Positions 11,574-22,761 of a stretch of 64,000 bases of DNA are shown piece by piece (position 1 is the stretch's first letter; each line of letters begins with the position of its first letter). The position numbers and the translations under genes are program-made. The notes beneath the pieces were generated by a model. The model worked only from the letters and a program-made list of their open reading frames with translations. It ran no database searches and was not told the DNA's origin. The stretch lies in NCBI GenBank assembly GCA_000733355.1, contig JNVV01000025.1:13650-77649 (forward strand). The letters run 5' to 3'. The DNA comes from Falciphora oryzae (lineage: Eukaryota > Ascomycota > Sordariomycetes > Magnaporthales > Magnaporthaceae).

Positions 11574-12491
11574 CTAAGTGGAAAGAACGACGACCCATCC
11601 AGCCAAGAGAACCACCAACACAAGGAGCACGCCTGAAATCGCTTTCCAGCGGAGTGCTTTAGCATCGGCGCGGTTGTCGAATGCAGAGACGTGGTAGCTG
11701 GGCAGCAGCGGCGAGGTTGGGTATCGCGAGACGTGGACAGATGTCTCGCGGCCCCCGGTTATAGCGAGGGACGCACTTGGCGAGGAGGGTATGTCTACCG
11801 TTACCCAAGCGGGGCCTTGGGCTGGGCGATTCGGCGCCAAAGTAGTCGAAGAAATGCTGCCGTACTGGCAAGGCCCGGAATGGTGGGGCGCCTGTCTGGC
11901 CGCAGCCGAGACAAGAGAGCTGCTGTTGAGCAAGAAGCTGCTGTGGTCGCGATTGACCTCGGCCTGCAGGGGAGGAGATGGGACGTGGGTATGCGGGGAA
12001 GATCTGGTATCGATCCTGGCCTTGAGCTCCACCCTTGCCTCCATCGTCTTCCCAGAAGGATCCCTGATCACGGGGATATCTGCAGTGAAAGTCTCCTCCG
12101 CGTCCAGACCATCATCCTGGCCCACATCCGACGCTGCGGCCTCCGGAGTGCTGGGGGCTGCGGGCACGGCCGCTACGGGCTCGCCGAATCGCACATATCT
12201 TAGAAGCTGGTGGTGCGACCTGGTATCTAGTCGCTTCGCCCATGTTCCATCGACTACATCGCCGTATTCCCGGAGGACAGAGAGCTTTACTTTTACCAGC
12301 GGCTTTGTGTTGACGTAGCTGTCCTTTGCCAGCTTGTCGGAAGTTCCGCATGCTTGAAGGATGAGATTGTGTGGCTCGTGGCTTGGCGAAGGGGAAATCG
12401 GGATATGGTCTGCGGCTAGCTTTTGTCGGTAAGAGGGGTTGTCTTGTTTACTGGCGTGCTGCTGTAGCGTGTTCTCGCCGAAGCTAGTCAT
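11574..12491 (-). CDS. Hypothetical protein with C-terminal membrane anchor
   Basis: A single uninterrupted 305-codon frame. I do not recognise a family. The N-terminal ~100 residues are polar with scattered Lys/Arg. The middle is low-complexity, rich in Ala, Ser, Pro and Thr, and probably disordered. The last ~20 residues form one hydrophobic helix (ISGVLLVLVVLLAGWVVVLS) with only one residue after it, preceded by basic residues (RADAKALRWK). That is the layout of a tail-anchored protein facing the cytosol, or of a single-pass protein. There is no signal peptide. The start at 12491 is the first Met of the frame. It is divergent from the MFS gene at 13588 across a 1.1 kb spacer. It is the first intact gene inside the island, and could be an orphan. 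Confidence 0.55.
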   Translation of the reverse strand: MTSFGENTLQQHASKQDNPSYRQKLAADHIPISPSPSHEPHNLILQACGTSDKLAKDSYVNTKPLVKVKLSVLREYGDVVDGTWAKRLDTRSHHQLLRYVRFGEPVAAVPAAPSTPEAAASDVGQDDGLDAEETFTADIPVIRDPSGKTMEARVELKARIDTRSSPHTHVPSPPLQAEVNRDHSSFLLNSSSLVSAAARQAPHHSGPCQYGSISSTTLAPNRPAQGPAWVTVDIPSSPSASLAITGGRETSVHVSRYPTSPLLPSYHVSAFDNRADAKALRWKAISGVLLVLVVLLAGWVVVLST

Positions 12492-13587
12492 CTAAACATC
12501 CGGATAAGGCCCCTTAGTCATTACACAAGGACAATGGTCAAGATGCGGATATTTATGGAAAGGTGCGGAATCCGTTCGGAGAGGAGAGAAAGAGGAGGCG
12601 GGACGAGGGGTATTTACTCAGCGGGAAATTTTGTACGTACCAGGAGCACCACGACGGTCCCGTCTGCCTCCTCCTTGGAGGACAGTACCACTACCGGGTG
12701 GTTGTATGCGGTCTTTCTGAGTTCGCCTCCATCGTACCTCACAGGGTACTCCTTGTGATTAATGTTGTTGTGCGCAGGAAGCCACATAAAGAGGCCCCCG
12801 AGGCTCTTCTGCTTCGGACTTTTCTTCTGGGATGGCATTTCGGTCGGGTGCGCTCGACGTGACTGTAGCTACTCCCAGTTTGCCGACTGGAAAACAGGAC
12901 TTGCCGTTAGGGAAGTGGTCAAGAAACAAACGACCAGGCCAGGTTGCCGGCAAGAAAGGAAAGTTGGGTGGGTTTATCTGGCGCGCAGTCATGAATGGGA
13001 TGTGGCCCTGTGCGTTGTGTTTGTAGCAAGAAGAAGACGGATGCCCACGTTGACCCAAAAGATTTTGCACACGTGGGAAGGTAGGTAGGCCTACGCGCAG
13101 TCTGCCTCGCTGCCTGTGGGTGGTCGGAAAACGGGCCGCATGTGTGGCAAAGCAGTGCACTCGGCGAACCAACAGCCACCAGACTTGACATGCCCCTCAC
13201 TTGCATTCACCGATTTCCTTGAATGAGAGCAAACCAGCCACCAAGACTTCTCCAGGGAGCCGCCTGGGATTTACGAGCCACAAGCAGAAGCCACTGCCTC
13301 TCGGCCATGCCCAGCCTTTCCCTCCTGGCGGCAAGACCTAATGCGGTAAGTCCGTTCTGTGCGGTGCGCTACGTCGTCGGCAAAATCTCGGATTGCTACA
13401 GCCAATCAGATCTTGGTCGCACGGCGGATCGATCGTCCATCACTTTGGGTTAAATAATGCGACCCCCCAGGTCTTTGACCGTTCCCGTGTTGTCGACACA
13501 AAGACGAGCTATGACACGTTAGCTCTCGCCTTGAGGAAGGACAGCTTTTTTTTGTTGTGCGGCAAAAGCACAAACATCCCCAGAATA
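12492..13587. promoter_or_regulatory. Divergent intergenic region (unknown gene / MFS)
   Basis: 1.1 kb separating two divergent starts (12491 minus, 13588 plus), so it must hold both promoters. Overlapping frames on both strands at 12534-13206 resemble no protein and are probably chance. No binding site stands out. Confidence 0.4.
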
Positions 13588-15539
13588 ATGACAGAAACAA
13601 AGGAGACCATGCCCGAGTCAGAGCGACCGCACGGCTCCAGGGGCCATGTCGCTGAGGCGCAGCCCGTCGACGACGAGAAGCTGAGTCGGCGGCTCGGCAC
13701 GGGCAGCCACAAGAGCGCGCTTCAAGGCCACACAGCCGCCGACGTGCAGTCCTCGTCGCCGGACGCAGAGAAAGAGCAGCCGGCCGCGACCGATGCGGGG
13801 AAGCAAGAATCACCACCGGCGACCGAGACCGACTGCGGGGTCGGATCGGCACCACCCACCCCGGTTGGCGCACCCGAGAGATGGAACATGCCCCGGGGAA
13901 ACGTCGGCCGCCTGGTGTTTGTGTTTCTGTCTTTTATCATCGCCGGCCTGAATGACGGCGTGGTCGGCGCGCTGCTGCCCTACGTATGTCTTTCGCCCCT
14001 CCCTCCCATCCGATAGCTGAGGCACCCTCAAACTCTAGATGGATCTGATCTACTCACGCACAGGCAACAACAACCAGCTCGAGCGCTACTACGACCTCTC
14101 CTACACGACCGTGTCGCTCATCTTCCTGACGCCCTTCTTCGGCTACTCGCTCGCGTCCTTCACCAACGCGCGCATCCACATGCGCTTCGGCCAGCGCGGC
14201 GTCGCCGTCATGGCGCCGCTGTGCCACATCGCCACCTACGCGGTGCTGGCCGCGCACCCGCCGTACCCAGTCCTCGTCGCCATCAACGTGATCTCGGGGT
14301 TCGGCAACGGCCTGACTGACGCCTGCTTCTGCGCCTGGCTCAGCGTCATGGAGAACGCCAACGCCCTGCAGGGGATTTTGCACTCCATGTATTCGTAAGG
14401 CTCTGCCAATTCGCCATAATCCGCTCCTCGAGAGGCTGCTGACAAGTCTTTTTGCTTCCTCACCAGACTCGGTGCCTTGTTCGCGCCCCTGATAGCCACC
14501 TCGTTGATCGTCACTTATCATCTGCCCTGGTATACGTACTATTATCTAATGGTAGGATTGCCCCGATATCGCTTTCTTAGGATTGATCACGGCCGCGTGG
14601 TTCGCTGGTTGTGCTGAAATGTTTCTCTCTCAAAGATCGGCATTTCCGTCCTCGAACTCGTTGGCCTAACTGTCCTCTTCTGGAAGAAGACAGGGGCCGT
14701 TTATCGCGCCTCGCACGCGCACGAGCACGGGAGCGAGGCCAAGGGCGCCGGAACACGAGAGGCCCTGCGGTCGAAAGTCACTTGGCTTTGCTGCATGTTC
14801 TTTTTCTCGTACATGGGCCTGGAAGGTACGCTGCCTGCTTCTCTTTTTTCTTTTTTTTTTTTTTTTTTTTTCTCTCTCTCGGCCAATCCACCCAATATTA
14901 GCGCACCTAGTCTCCAAATCTGTGTCAATTGACCACTAATCGCTTTTGCAGTCGGTCTCGGCGGCTGGATCGTCACCTTCATGCTCCGCGTCCGCGAGGC
15001 CTCACCATACGACGCGGGAATCTCGGGCTCGGGCTTCTGGGCTGGCATGGCATTGGGCCGCGCGTTGCTGGGCTTTGTGACCGACCGATTCGGCGAGCGC
15101 CTCTGCATCTCGCTCTACCTGGCCGCGTGCATCGCTCTGGAGCTGGTATTTTGGCTCGTGCCCAACTTTGTCGCCTCCGCCGTTGCCGTCGCCTTTCTTG
15201 GCTTTTTCCTCGGACCCATGTTTCCGGGGGCCGTCATAATGGCCACCAAGCTGCTGCCCAAGAGAATCCACGTCAGCGCCCTCGGCTTCGGCATGGCCAT
15301 GGGTGGGACGGGCGGGACGGTGTTTCCTTTTGTGAGTAGCCTCCCATGCACTCCTTTCCTCGTCCCAGACATGGAATATGCTTGGCTAACGCGGAAGAAT
15401 GCAGATCATCGGCGCCGCTGCTGGGCAGAGGGGCGTGGAAGTTCTCCAACCGATTGTCCTAGGACTCATGGTGGTGGTAGTGATCGTGTGGCTGATGTTC
15501 CCGCGGATAAAGAATAGAGAGGAAACAGTGTCTGCTTGA
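13588..15539 (+). CDS. MFS transporter (BSC6-like fungal family)
   Basis: A six-exon gene: 13588-13983, 14078-14394, 14467-14551, 14636-14825, 14952-15331, 15405-15539. All introns are GT-AG with matching phases, giving 500 residues. After a ~110-residue hydrophilic, probably disordered N-terminus comes a 12-helix major facilitator fold. It starts at NMPRGNVGRLVFVFLSFIIA and GLNDGVVGALLPY, with GFGNGLTDACFCAW and HSMYSLGALFAPLIATS in the first half and ALGRALLGFVTDRFGERL and LGPMFPGAVI in the second. This pattern matches fungal transporters usually called BSC6-like MFS. The substrate is unknown; location is plasma or vacuolar membrane by family. The start at 13588 was chosen because it opens the only long in-frame leader with no earlier Met close by. 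Intron 4 has a long T tract. It converges on the pectate lyase gene. It is 16 kb from the PKS, so a role in that cluster is speculative. Confidence 0.85.
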
Positions 15540-15740
15540 ACAGGTGCGTATGTAATATTTCCAACATCCTGGGAGGTTGCAAGGAGGCTGGAAAAACGTA
15601 TATACATAAGGTTACATATATACATGGAAAGGCAGCGACAAGTATTTACGGCCGAAGATAATCATCATACGCTGGGCAGACCTAAGGCTGGCAATGTTCG
15701 CTGGAGCCCTTGCCTGCGTGGATAACCCTAGCACCCCAGC
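15540..15740. other. Convergent spacer between MFS and pectate lyase genes
   Basis: 200 bp holding both 3' ends. No gene. Confidence 0.6.
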
Positions 15741-16800
15741 TTACAACCTCTGACCGGCCTGGCCGGGTACGGTGCCCGCGACGCTGCCGGAGCCGATGCC
15801 CGAGATGCGGTACGGCAGCGACGAGGACGTGAGCGACCCCTTCGGCGCCGTGTTCTGCGACCCTCCCAGCGCGACGTCCTCTGCGACGGCGTACCCGGTC
15901 TCCTTGGAGTCGGCGGAGAAGATGGCCTTGCTGTTGCTGTTGACAAACGCGGTGCTCTGGACCAGGACCTGGGCGCCCATGCGGGTGTTGATGCCCGACC
16001 CAATCACGCCCTGGTAGTAGCTGTTGACGACGTGGAAGGTGCCGAAGCGCACGAGCGGGGTGCGCGAGTTGACGTTCTGCCAGTGGTTGTGCGCGTACGT
16101 GACGCGCAGCTTGCCGCGGTCCTCGCTGGCGTTGTTGTCGCTGTGGCCGATGAGGGAGGCTTTCCACTGCGGGGTGTTGACGTGCGTGTCAGCGAGTGTC
16201 GCGATGGGCGGTCGTGGCGGAGCAGCAGCAAATGGTACTTACGGAGTCGTGGAAGTACGTGTACGAGATGGTGATGAAGTCTCCGCCGTGAGACACGTCC
16301 ACCAGCCCGTCAAGATCGTCCTTGCCGCCGTTGAGGTCTCCTCGCAAATCACAGTGATCGACCCAGACGTTGGTGGACGCGTCAATACCAATCGCGTCCC
16401 CATTGGACGCCTTGACGCCCGAGATCTTCATGTTGCGGATGATAACGTTCTTGACGCGCCGGACGTACAGCCCGATGCCCGTGAGCGAGCTGCCGCGCTC
16501 GCCGTAGATGGTCTTGTCGGCCGCGACGCGCACCTTTGCCGAGCCCGAGATGGACCCGGACACGATAATGGTCAGGGGCCCGGAGCGGCCGGCCGCCTCC
16601 TCGAGCTGCGAAAGCGTCCGCACCGTCACCGTCGACCCGCCCGCGCCGCCGGTAGTGCCGCCGTTTTGCGTGCAGAAGCCTAGGTTGCAGGCCTGCGACG
16701 CCTGCCGGCGCATGAGCCGCCGCTGCTGCTCCCCGTCGCGGCGGGCGACGGGAGAGGCGGCCACGAGGCCTAGGAGGAGGGCAATGCTGGCGAAACGCAT
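15741..16800 (-). CDS. Secreted pectate lyase, polysaccharide lyase family 1
   Basis: Two exons (16243-16800 and 15741-16166, minus strand) joined over a 76 bp GT-AG intron give 327 residues. Residues 1-19 are a signal peptide (MRFASIALLLGLVAASPVA). A basic stretch with Kex2-type pairs (ARR, QRR, MRR) follows, which suggests a short propeptide. The parallel beta-helix carries the PL1 hallmarks WVDHCDL, DDLDGLVDVSHGGDFITIS (calcium-binding acidic residues) and WKASLIGHSD at the exon junction. RTPLVRFG, whose first Arg (about residue 220) is the expected catalytic base, follows. It would cleave polygalacturonate by beta-elimination outside the cell, as plant cell wall attack. Absence of a cellulose-binding domain and the length are normal for the family. 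Specificity for pectate over pectin is inferred from the calcium-site motif. Confidence 0.9.
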
Positions 16801-17769
16801 TTTGATGGCCTAAGGGGGGTGGTGTGCTGGAGAGCTGTGGCGGCTGTGCTTGCTGGAGCTGGGTGCTTGCTGCTGGTGAGGCCTGGGTAGGAAGGGGCAA
16901 GATTCCCAGTCACAACGGGACAGCCATCTGCCTTCCTTTATGCCTTTTCGGACTCTACTTGGAGGTTGACTTAACCCCCCTGCCAGAGATGCCGAGATCC
17001 GAAAACGTAGGCCGCTGATGCTTCAAACACGCCTTTACGAGCAGACTCGGCCACGGCCAAGCGCGAGTCTTACAGGAGGCTTTCCATTTGAGCCCAGCTA
17101 CATGGTGGAGGGGCCGCGAACCAGAATTCTTCCGTGGATGGAACTTTTGAGGAGCGCATGCGCCCTTGCTCCCAGTCCCACCCCGCATGAGATATCGGGT
17201 GAGGATCTGCGGGGAGAATGCGACATCGTGGAGAAGCAATTTTGGGCCGGCGGGAGGTGCCTCTTGACGCCAAGTAGCCCTGTGGATCTGTGACTGCCGA
17301 GCCCGTGGTGAGCACACCAATCGGCCTCGCCCTATTGGAGGGAAATCTGGTTCCGATATAGGGACGGCGTTGTGTACTTCCCCAAGGGCTGGTGGAGGGG
17401 CCTACTGTTTCTCCAAACCCCTCACTCAAGGGCGGATTTAGCTACCATATGCCGACCAGGGGCAGACTGATACCCAAAATGGGAAACTTCTCCAAGAGGA
17501 AGGTGTTCCGGCAGCTTAGGTGCGGCTGTTGGTCAGTTCGAAAGGCACCTCATGACAACCTAAGCAGGCATCGAGCCATGGAGGGGCTGCAGAACATGGA
17601 AGCCACTAACATATACTTTCGAGAAACGCTATGGATTATTGTAGAAATATGGAACCATTGTGATAGTGGCGAGAAGGGGCTTGCTAGGATGGTGAGGACA
17701 ACGGAAAGAAACAAGCTGGATGATTCCAATCCGCACGTAGCCAGCCGCATCCAACAGTAACCAAGTGCT
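16801..17769. promoter_or_regulatory. Pectate lyase upstream region, no gene recognised
   Basis: 970 bp between the pectate lyase start and the 3' end of the ribonuclease gene. Frames at 16955-17429 and 17392-17760 resemble nothing known. The lyase promoter must lie at its left end. Confidence 0.4.
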
Positions 17770-18375
17770 TTAAGGGCAGAGGACAAAGTCCCTGCGGTTC
17801 ACCGCGTGCCTCATGACGCCACAAAGCGCCGGGGTGAGCTTCTTGCTTCCACCGCTCCCCTTGGTCCAGATGGCCTGGTAGACGACCCGATCCGGGCCCT
17901 TGTCGTCCGGGCCGATGCCGGGCGGCCGGATGATGACCTCCCACAGCGCCCGGCTCTTGCCGTTGCAGCCGCCGAAGACGAGCCCCTCGCGGTTGCCAAA
18001 GTGGTGGGGATCCTCGGTGGTCGGCGGGTCCCAGTTCGGGCCCTTTGCCTGGTGCCTGGCGACGGCGGGGAACAGGACGCTCCGGACCTGGTTCTCGGTG
18101 TAGGTGTGTTGCGGGTTGGTGCCGACGGTGGGGCACGCCCAGGTCTTGGCGGCGGCCACGGCTAGGGCCTCCATGATGTTGCTGTCAACGTAGTTGTCGA
18201 GCACCGAGAGCGGCTCGGAGGCCGACTCGGGCATGGTCTCGAAAACCGGCTCGGCCGCCATCTTGGGAAGCGGCTCGACCGCCAGATCGGAAAGTGGCTC
18301 GGCCACTGGCTCGGCCACCAGCTCGGCGACTCCGAGGGAGGCGAGAAGGAGGGGCAGGGCGCGTGTGAGGAGCAT
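17770..18375 (-). CDS. Secreted guanyl-specific ribonuclease (RNase T1/N1 family)
   Basis: A 201-residue intronless frame. Residues 1 to about 20 are a signal peptide. Residues 21-57 form an unusual acidic spacer with five Glu-Pro pairs. The catalytic domain is about residues 80-201. All four T1-type catalytic positions are recognisable: His in DPHHFGNREG (124/125), Glu in LWEVII (146), Arg in PDRVV (163) and His in MRHAVNRRDFVLC (190). Cys 81, 137, 185 and 200 could form two disulfides, with 81-200 closing the fold as in RNase F1. The enzyme would cleave RNA 3' of guanosine outside the cell. Small secreted members of this fold also act as effectors in plant pathogens, so that is an open possibility. 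It is divergent from the DUF3632 gene. A TATTTAA motif lies about 45 bp upstream. Confidence 0.85.
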   Translation of the reverse strand: MLLTRALPLLLASLGVAELVAEPVAEPLSDLAVEPLPKMAAEPVFETMPESASEPLSVLDNYVDSNIMEALAVAAAKTWACPTVGTNPQHTYTENQVRSVLFPAVARHQAKGPNWDPPTTEDPHHFGNREGLVFGGCNGKSRALWEVIIRPPGIGPDDKGPDRVVYQAIWTKGSGGSKKLTPALCGVMRHAVNRRDFVLCP

Positions 18376-19137
18376 TGTGACGGCTTTGGGCGCAGGGGCC
18401 TTCCAAATAGGATTATTTAAAGCCTCAAAGATGAGAAAATGATCAAGTTTCAGCTTTGGAAGAGATGAAAGTGGGGGTGTTCGCTGGGCTCCGCCGGTGA
18501 CTGAAGCCTGTGAAGCATGGTTCTGGTTGTCCCAACTCTCGGGGTGCTACTCGGTCGCTTTAAATATCCAAGGAAGGCCTTCTGACTGTACCATCAAGCT
18601 TGCTTCCTTTCCGGCCTAGGTTTCCAGCCCACTGACTTGATGCCCGCTTTCGGAATCCCTCCTGTGTCTCCGACGGTGGGATGGCTGATCCGGGCAGGAG
18701 TCCAACCTGTCCTGTCACAATTTGACACGGCACGGGCCGGAATGGCCGGCAAGCGCTCACATGGCCCAGGATTCGACTGACGACGCCTTCAGCTGTGCCC
18801 GGGCAGCGGACGTTACTGCCTTTGGAAACCGGCCTTACCTGTCGGAGACACAAGCTGGTCTCTGACCGGTTGAAAGAGCCCGCTAATGCAGCTCTCGGCT
18901 CTCTGGACACAATTTATTGACAGGTCATGTTGACCTAAAAAGACGACCAGACTGCAGTTCACGCACCAGACCACCAAGGGCGTGCACGGAGGCAACCAGC
19001 AGCGTGCAGGTGCGCCAGCAACCCCGCCTTAACCCCTCCCTTCTTCCCTATTTCATCCGTTATGTTGTTGCTCTTCCATTTGGCGTCCCCCTTCCATTCC
19101 CCCAAAGATCAGCCCGAATCCCTTTTCCATTCTCATC
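18376..19137. promoter_or_regulatory. Divergent promoter region, ribonuclease / DUF3632
   Basis: 762 bp between two divergent starts. It contains a perfect 12-bp inverted repeat, TGTGTCTCCGAC at about 18664-18675 and its complement at about 18840-18851, separated by ~165 bp. Pyrimidine-rich sequence precedes the start at 19138, as is common at fungal start sites. Confidence 0.5.
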
Positions 19138-20258
19138 ATGGCTGAATCCTACGTTTTCCCCGCCCATTCCCTCCTAGATCCCGTCGTCGGCGAGTCCGAC
19201 GATGTGGACGGCTGGCTCGAGGCGATGAGGGCCGATCGGGCCAACCCCGGCGAGTACGGACCCATGCTCACGACGCCACGCCTCCAAGCCATGCACGACT
19301 TCTTCAAGGACCCTAGCCAGGATCTGGCGAGCATCGCGGCGCGCATCGACGCCTGGGTGCGCGTCGACTCCTACACCCAGCCCGACTACATGTTCTGGCA
19401 GGCCATGGCCGACGCGGCCAAGAAGCTCCCCAACCACCACGACCGCCTGCTGGACCTGATCGTCGCCATCCACCGCCTGGCCCCAGAGGGCACCAAGGAG
19501 TCGGTGAGCTTCAACGAAGTCTTTGGCCAGTTCCAGGGCTGGAGGTGTAAGTTTTGACCCTTGTTCGTTGGAGTCCTCCCTGTGAACCACCTGGTTCTAA
19601 CCGATGCATATCACCAGCCACCGGCACCGAGGAATCGGTCAAAAGATCCCTGGCCACCGCCTACCTCGCCGAGCTCTTCATGACCAAGCTTGCCCTCCGT
19701 GGCCTGACGGCCTCCGAGGACGAGCCCGAAGCCGTCAAGAACCTCTCCTCTTGGCTTGAGAAGGGCGCTTCCGCCATCCGCGCCGAGCTGGAAAACACTG
19801 CCTGGGATCCACAGTCTACCACTTTCGCGCATGCCGAGGGCGACATGGAGACGTTCGAGATTCCAAGCGAATTCGAGGTTGAGGCGGACACGACCGAAGC
19901 AGAAAACCAGGGTCAGGGGGAGGCTGAGGAGGAAGAAGAGGTTTTCGAGGCGTACAAATCCGTCCATGCGCTAAACTACGCCATCCTCCTCGTGGAGCCC
20001 TGGCTCAAGATGTGCGGAGGCGAGTTCTACGACGCTTGCAAGGCCGGCGGCACGTTCCCGTGCGACGTCCCCGACCAGCACGCGCCAACAAACTTTGGCA
20101 TCGGCAAGGGGTATTGTATGGATCGATGGGGGTTCTGGCGCGACAGGCTCCAAGAAATTTCCGAGACGGAGGAGCTTGACGCTGCCACGAAGAAGGTAGC
20201 CAAGGATTGCGTCGACACCATGACAAAGATTGAGCAGGAGAAGGAGAGGAGTCGGTAG
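19138..20258 (+). CDS. DUF3632 family protein
   Basis: Two exons, 19138-19546 and 19618-20258, joined over a 71 bp intron with GTAAGT donor, CTAAC branch motif and CCAG acceptor, give 349 residues. The layout (a helical N-terminal part with DYMFWQAMADAAKKLP and DRLLDLIVAIHRL, an acidic Glu-rich middle around residue 240, and a C-terminal half with NYAILLVEPWLKMCGG and RWGFWRDRLQEIS) matches fungal DUF3632 proteins, which have no known function. There is no signal peptide or membrane segment, so it is probably cytosolic. Small DUF3632 genes are common as paralogs in filamentous ascomycetes. The family call is from remembered pattern. Confidence 0.75.
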
Positions 20259-20709
20259 ATCAAGCGGGGGAGAGGGAGGTGCGCTCGATCATCACAAAAT
20301 TAGCCGACGGAGGAATGCAGGAGACCAGAAGCGGCAAACCGCACAGCTTGATCTTTTCGGAAGGCCGGCAGCGGGGCCATCTCATTAGAAACGTCAGATC
20401 AACAATGTATGGCTCCTTGGGCGGTGGTGCAGGCTCGCCGCGCCTTAGCACTGCAGATCCCTGCCGCCTCAGCAGTCCATCCTTGTGGCAATGACCCCAT
20501 CTGGTTAACCGCCTCTGCGGCTGAAGACACTGACGCGTTGCAGCAAAAGGTGTGCCTCGACGCCACATCGGACGACCCCCTGTTACCTCCGTAGATGATC
20601 TCTTTGGAGCCGATCCCCAACCGTCCCGTCCACGACCAGAAGCTGATTGGAGTGGACGCGAAGTAATCACTACAAATGCGGGACAGACGTATTGGCCACG
20701 GCCCCAACC

Positions 20710-21990
20710 TCATCTCCCCCAATTCAGTGCGTTCGATGGCGAATGGGCCGACGCCATACTTGGTGGCGAAGTGCGTCTTGGTCGCCGTCCCGATGAGGTG
20801 CATGCATTCGCGGCGCTGCCTTTTCGGTCCAGTAGCGCTGCGTGACCCCGGCGACGAACGCCTTCCACAACGTGGCATAACTGGTCCCCGTCATTGATGA
20901 CGATCTGCTTGGTGATCGTCCTGACCTGCACGTCCTCGAAGCGCGTGCCGAGGAAGGTCCATCGGACGACCCCTTCGTGGTGCCGCAGTCTCTGCGTCCA
21001 GGTGGCGGCCCGCTCCCCCGAGTCTTGCGGCCACCAGATCGGCCCGTCCGAACCCTGTGGCCAGCTGGGATTGCTGCCGGCTTGGGCGTCGGCGACGGCT
21101 CGGGCAATGGAGTCGCGCGTCTCGGAGACCCAGCCTTCGTGCTCCCATGTGGAGAGGGAGAATGTGCCACCTGGCTTGCACATGCGGAGGCTTTCTGCAA
21201 ATCACAGGGGGAGTACAGCTTTGTTAGCTGAGAAGGATTTGCTAGAAACCAAACAGCGTAGCGTGATGAGGCCTTTACCTCTGCAAGCACCCACGGGATG
21301 CAGCATCCAGCCTCAAGGCCATGGCCACCACGATGCGATCGATCCCATTTCTCGGCAGACCATATCCCTGGGGGCGACAAAAGTTGTCAGCGTATAATAA
21401 TTTCCAGAATACTCTGTTCCAAAGAGACAACACGCACGCTGGCCTCCGTCACCACCGCCTGGGTGTTATGCTACCCCGACTCCTGGATGCGCCAGCGAAC
21501 CCAGTCGATCTGGGAATCCGACACATCCAACCTGGTGATGATGATCCGCTCCACCACGGCTTCGTCGCCCGTTTTGCGCATGGCGTCGTGCAGCATGGCG
21601 GTGACGATGCCGGAGCCGCACGCTAGGTTCAGCACTTTAACAGCCTCGCCACGCTCCAGGTCGACAGTTTTGACTAGGCCGTCGGGGCCCAGGAGGCTGG
21701 GTCGGGGATCTTGCCAGTTATTGTTAACATATTGGCGGTGAAATATGGCCTGGTGTGTGGTGGGCGAGGGTAATCAATGATACAATCTTGCCTGGGTATT
21801 GTTGTGATGCGTGATCCGTAATAACACTCCATGCTTGAGTGAATGGACCTGATGGCACCGGCTCAAACTTGTATAGCATGGGTCGGGCGTCGACGACATC
21901 GGCCTGGTTCTTGGATTGATCGAAACGAACCGCATCATAAGTTGCGTCCCCCTAGCAGAGGCCTTGTCGAGTTCCACTAGCCTCGGGCTC
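20710..21990 (-). pseudogene. Class I SAM-dependent methyltransferase pseudogene
   Basis: Minus-strand protein pieces follow the order of a class I methyltransferase: a region with QYVNNNWQDPRPSLLGPDG, motif I as VLNLACGSGIVTAML, the acidic loop as RLDVSDSQIDWV, then TQAVVTEAS, a GIDRIVVAMALR block, MLHPVGACRESLRMCKPGG (across a GT-AG intron near 21210-21280) and TFSLSTWEHEGW. The pieces sit in different frames. A TAG at 21471-21473 replaces an expected Trp. One frame change follows TEAS and another precedes MLHPVG. Removing a possible 61 bp GT-AG intron near 21415-21475 would mend the first two faults but delete the third beta strand, so decay is the better reading. The last exon reads to a stop at 20710. 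The N-terminus is unclear. Confidence 0.7.
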
Positions 21991-22029
21991 TCAAGAACCC
22001 GAGCATAGTCTGATAAATGTAATGACATA

Positions 22030-22761
22030 CAATAGATTTATGGAATAACATGTCGTCAACAGCATTTCATCGTAGAGTTTCCCTACAACAATAGACCCAG
22101 TCCCATCATAACATTTCAAACCCCATTGTAAAGGCTGAGATGAGATGTGCAAGCGGGAGAAGGCAAAGATGATGTCAGGTGAGGAGTGGGAAGGGGTTTG
22201 GATGATCGAACATCAGATACCCCGAAATACAATCTCGGTCGTGCTGGATATCGGCCTCAGAATCGTTCGTTTAAGCTTCATGCCAACTTTGCCCTTGAGC
22301 ATACTGCGCCGTCGCGACAAAGAAACCAGCCGCACAGAGCCGATAGGATACGCCGTAGCCGTATAAGAGAAGTAAGCTTTCAGCAGCCCGCCGCTCGTCC
22401 CGTTCACCACGTTCAGCGCGGCGCACGCACGCACCACACAGCCTGACCACGATGGCTGGCTACAAGCACGGAGGATTGCCGAGCAAATTGCATACCGCCA
22501 AGCCACAAATGATGACTGCAGGTTCGCCTTGGGTAGGCTGATCCGGAAAATGGAGGCCCCACGCACAGGTCCAATCATTGTCAAACCTCTGTCTCTAGCT
22601 CGATGGGCATGCATTCAAGTAGGCGGCCAGATTTTTTCGGGGGTTCGACGCTCTCCCCGCACCTGTCCATTCTCCCGTCGAGATCGTACCCCTCCCTCAA
22701 CGATTCTGAACCGAAACGTCTCACAATCCAAACCACTGTCCAATCTCGCTCGTTCTACAAC
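22030..22761. promoter_or_regulatory. Upstream region of STAND-N/ankyrin-type gene
   Basis: 730 bp with no convincing gene. Frames at 22145-22446 resemble nothing known. Confidence 0.4.

Noticed and set aside
13588..15539. MFS transporter as exporter of the PKS product
   Set aside because: It lies 16 kb away with six unrelated genes between; no evidence beyond being on the same island.
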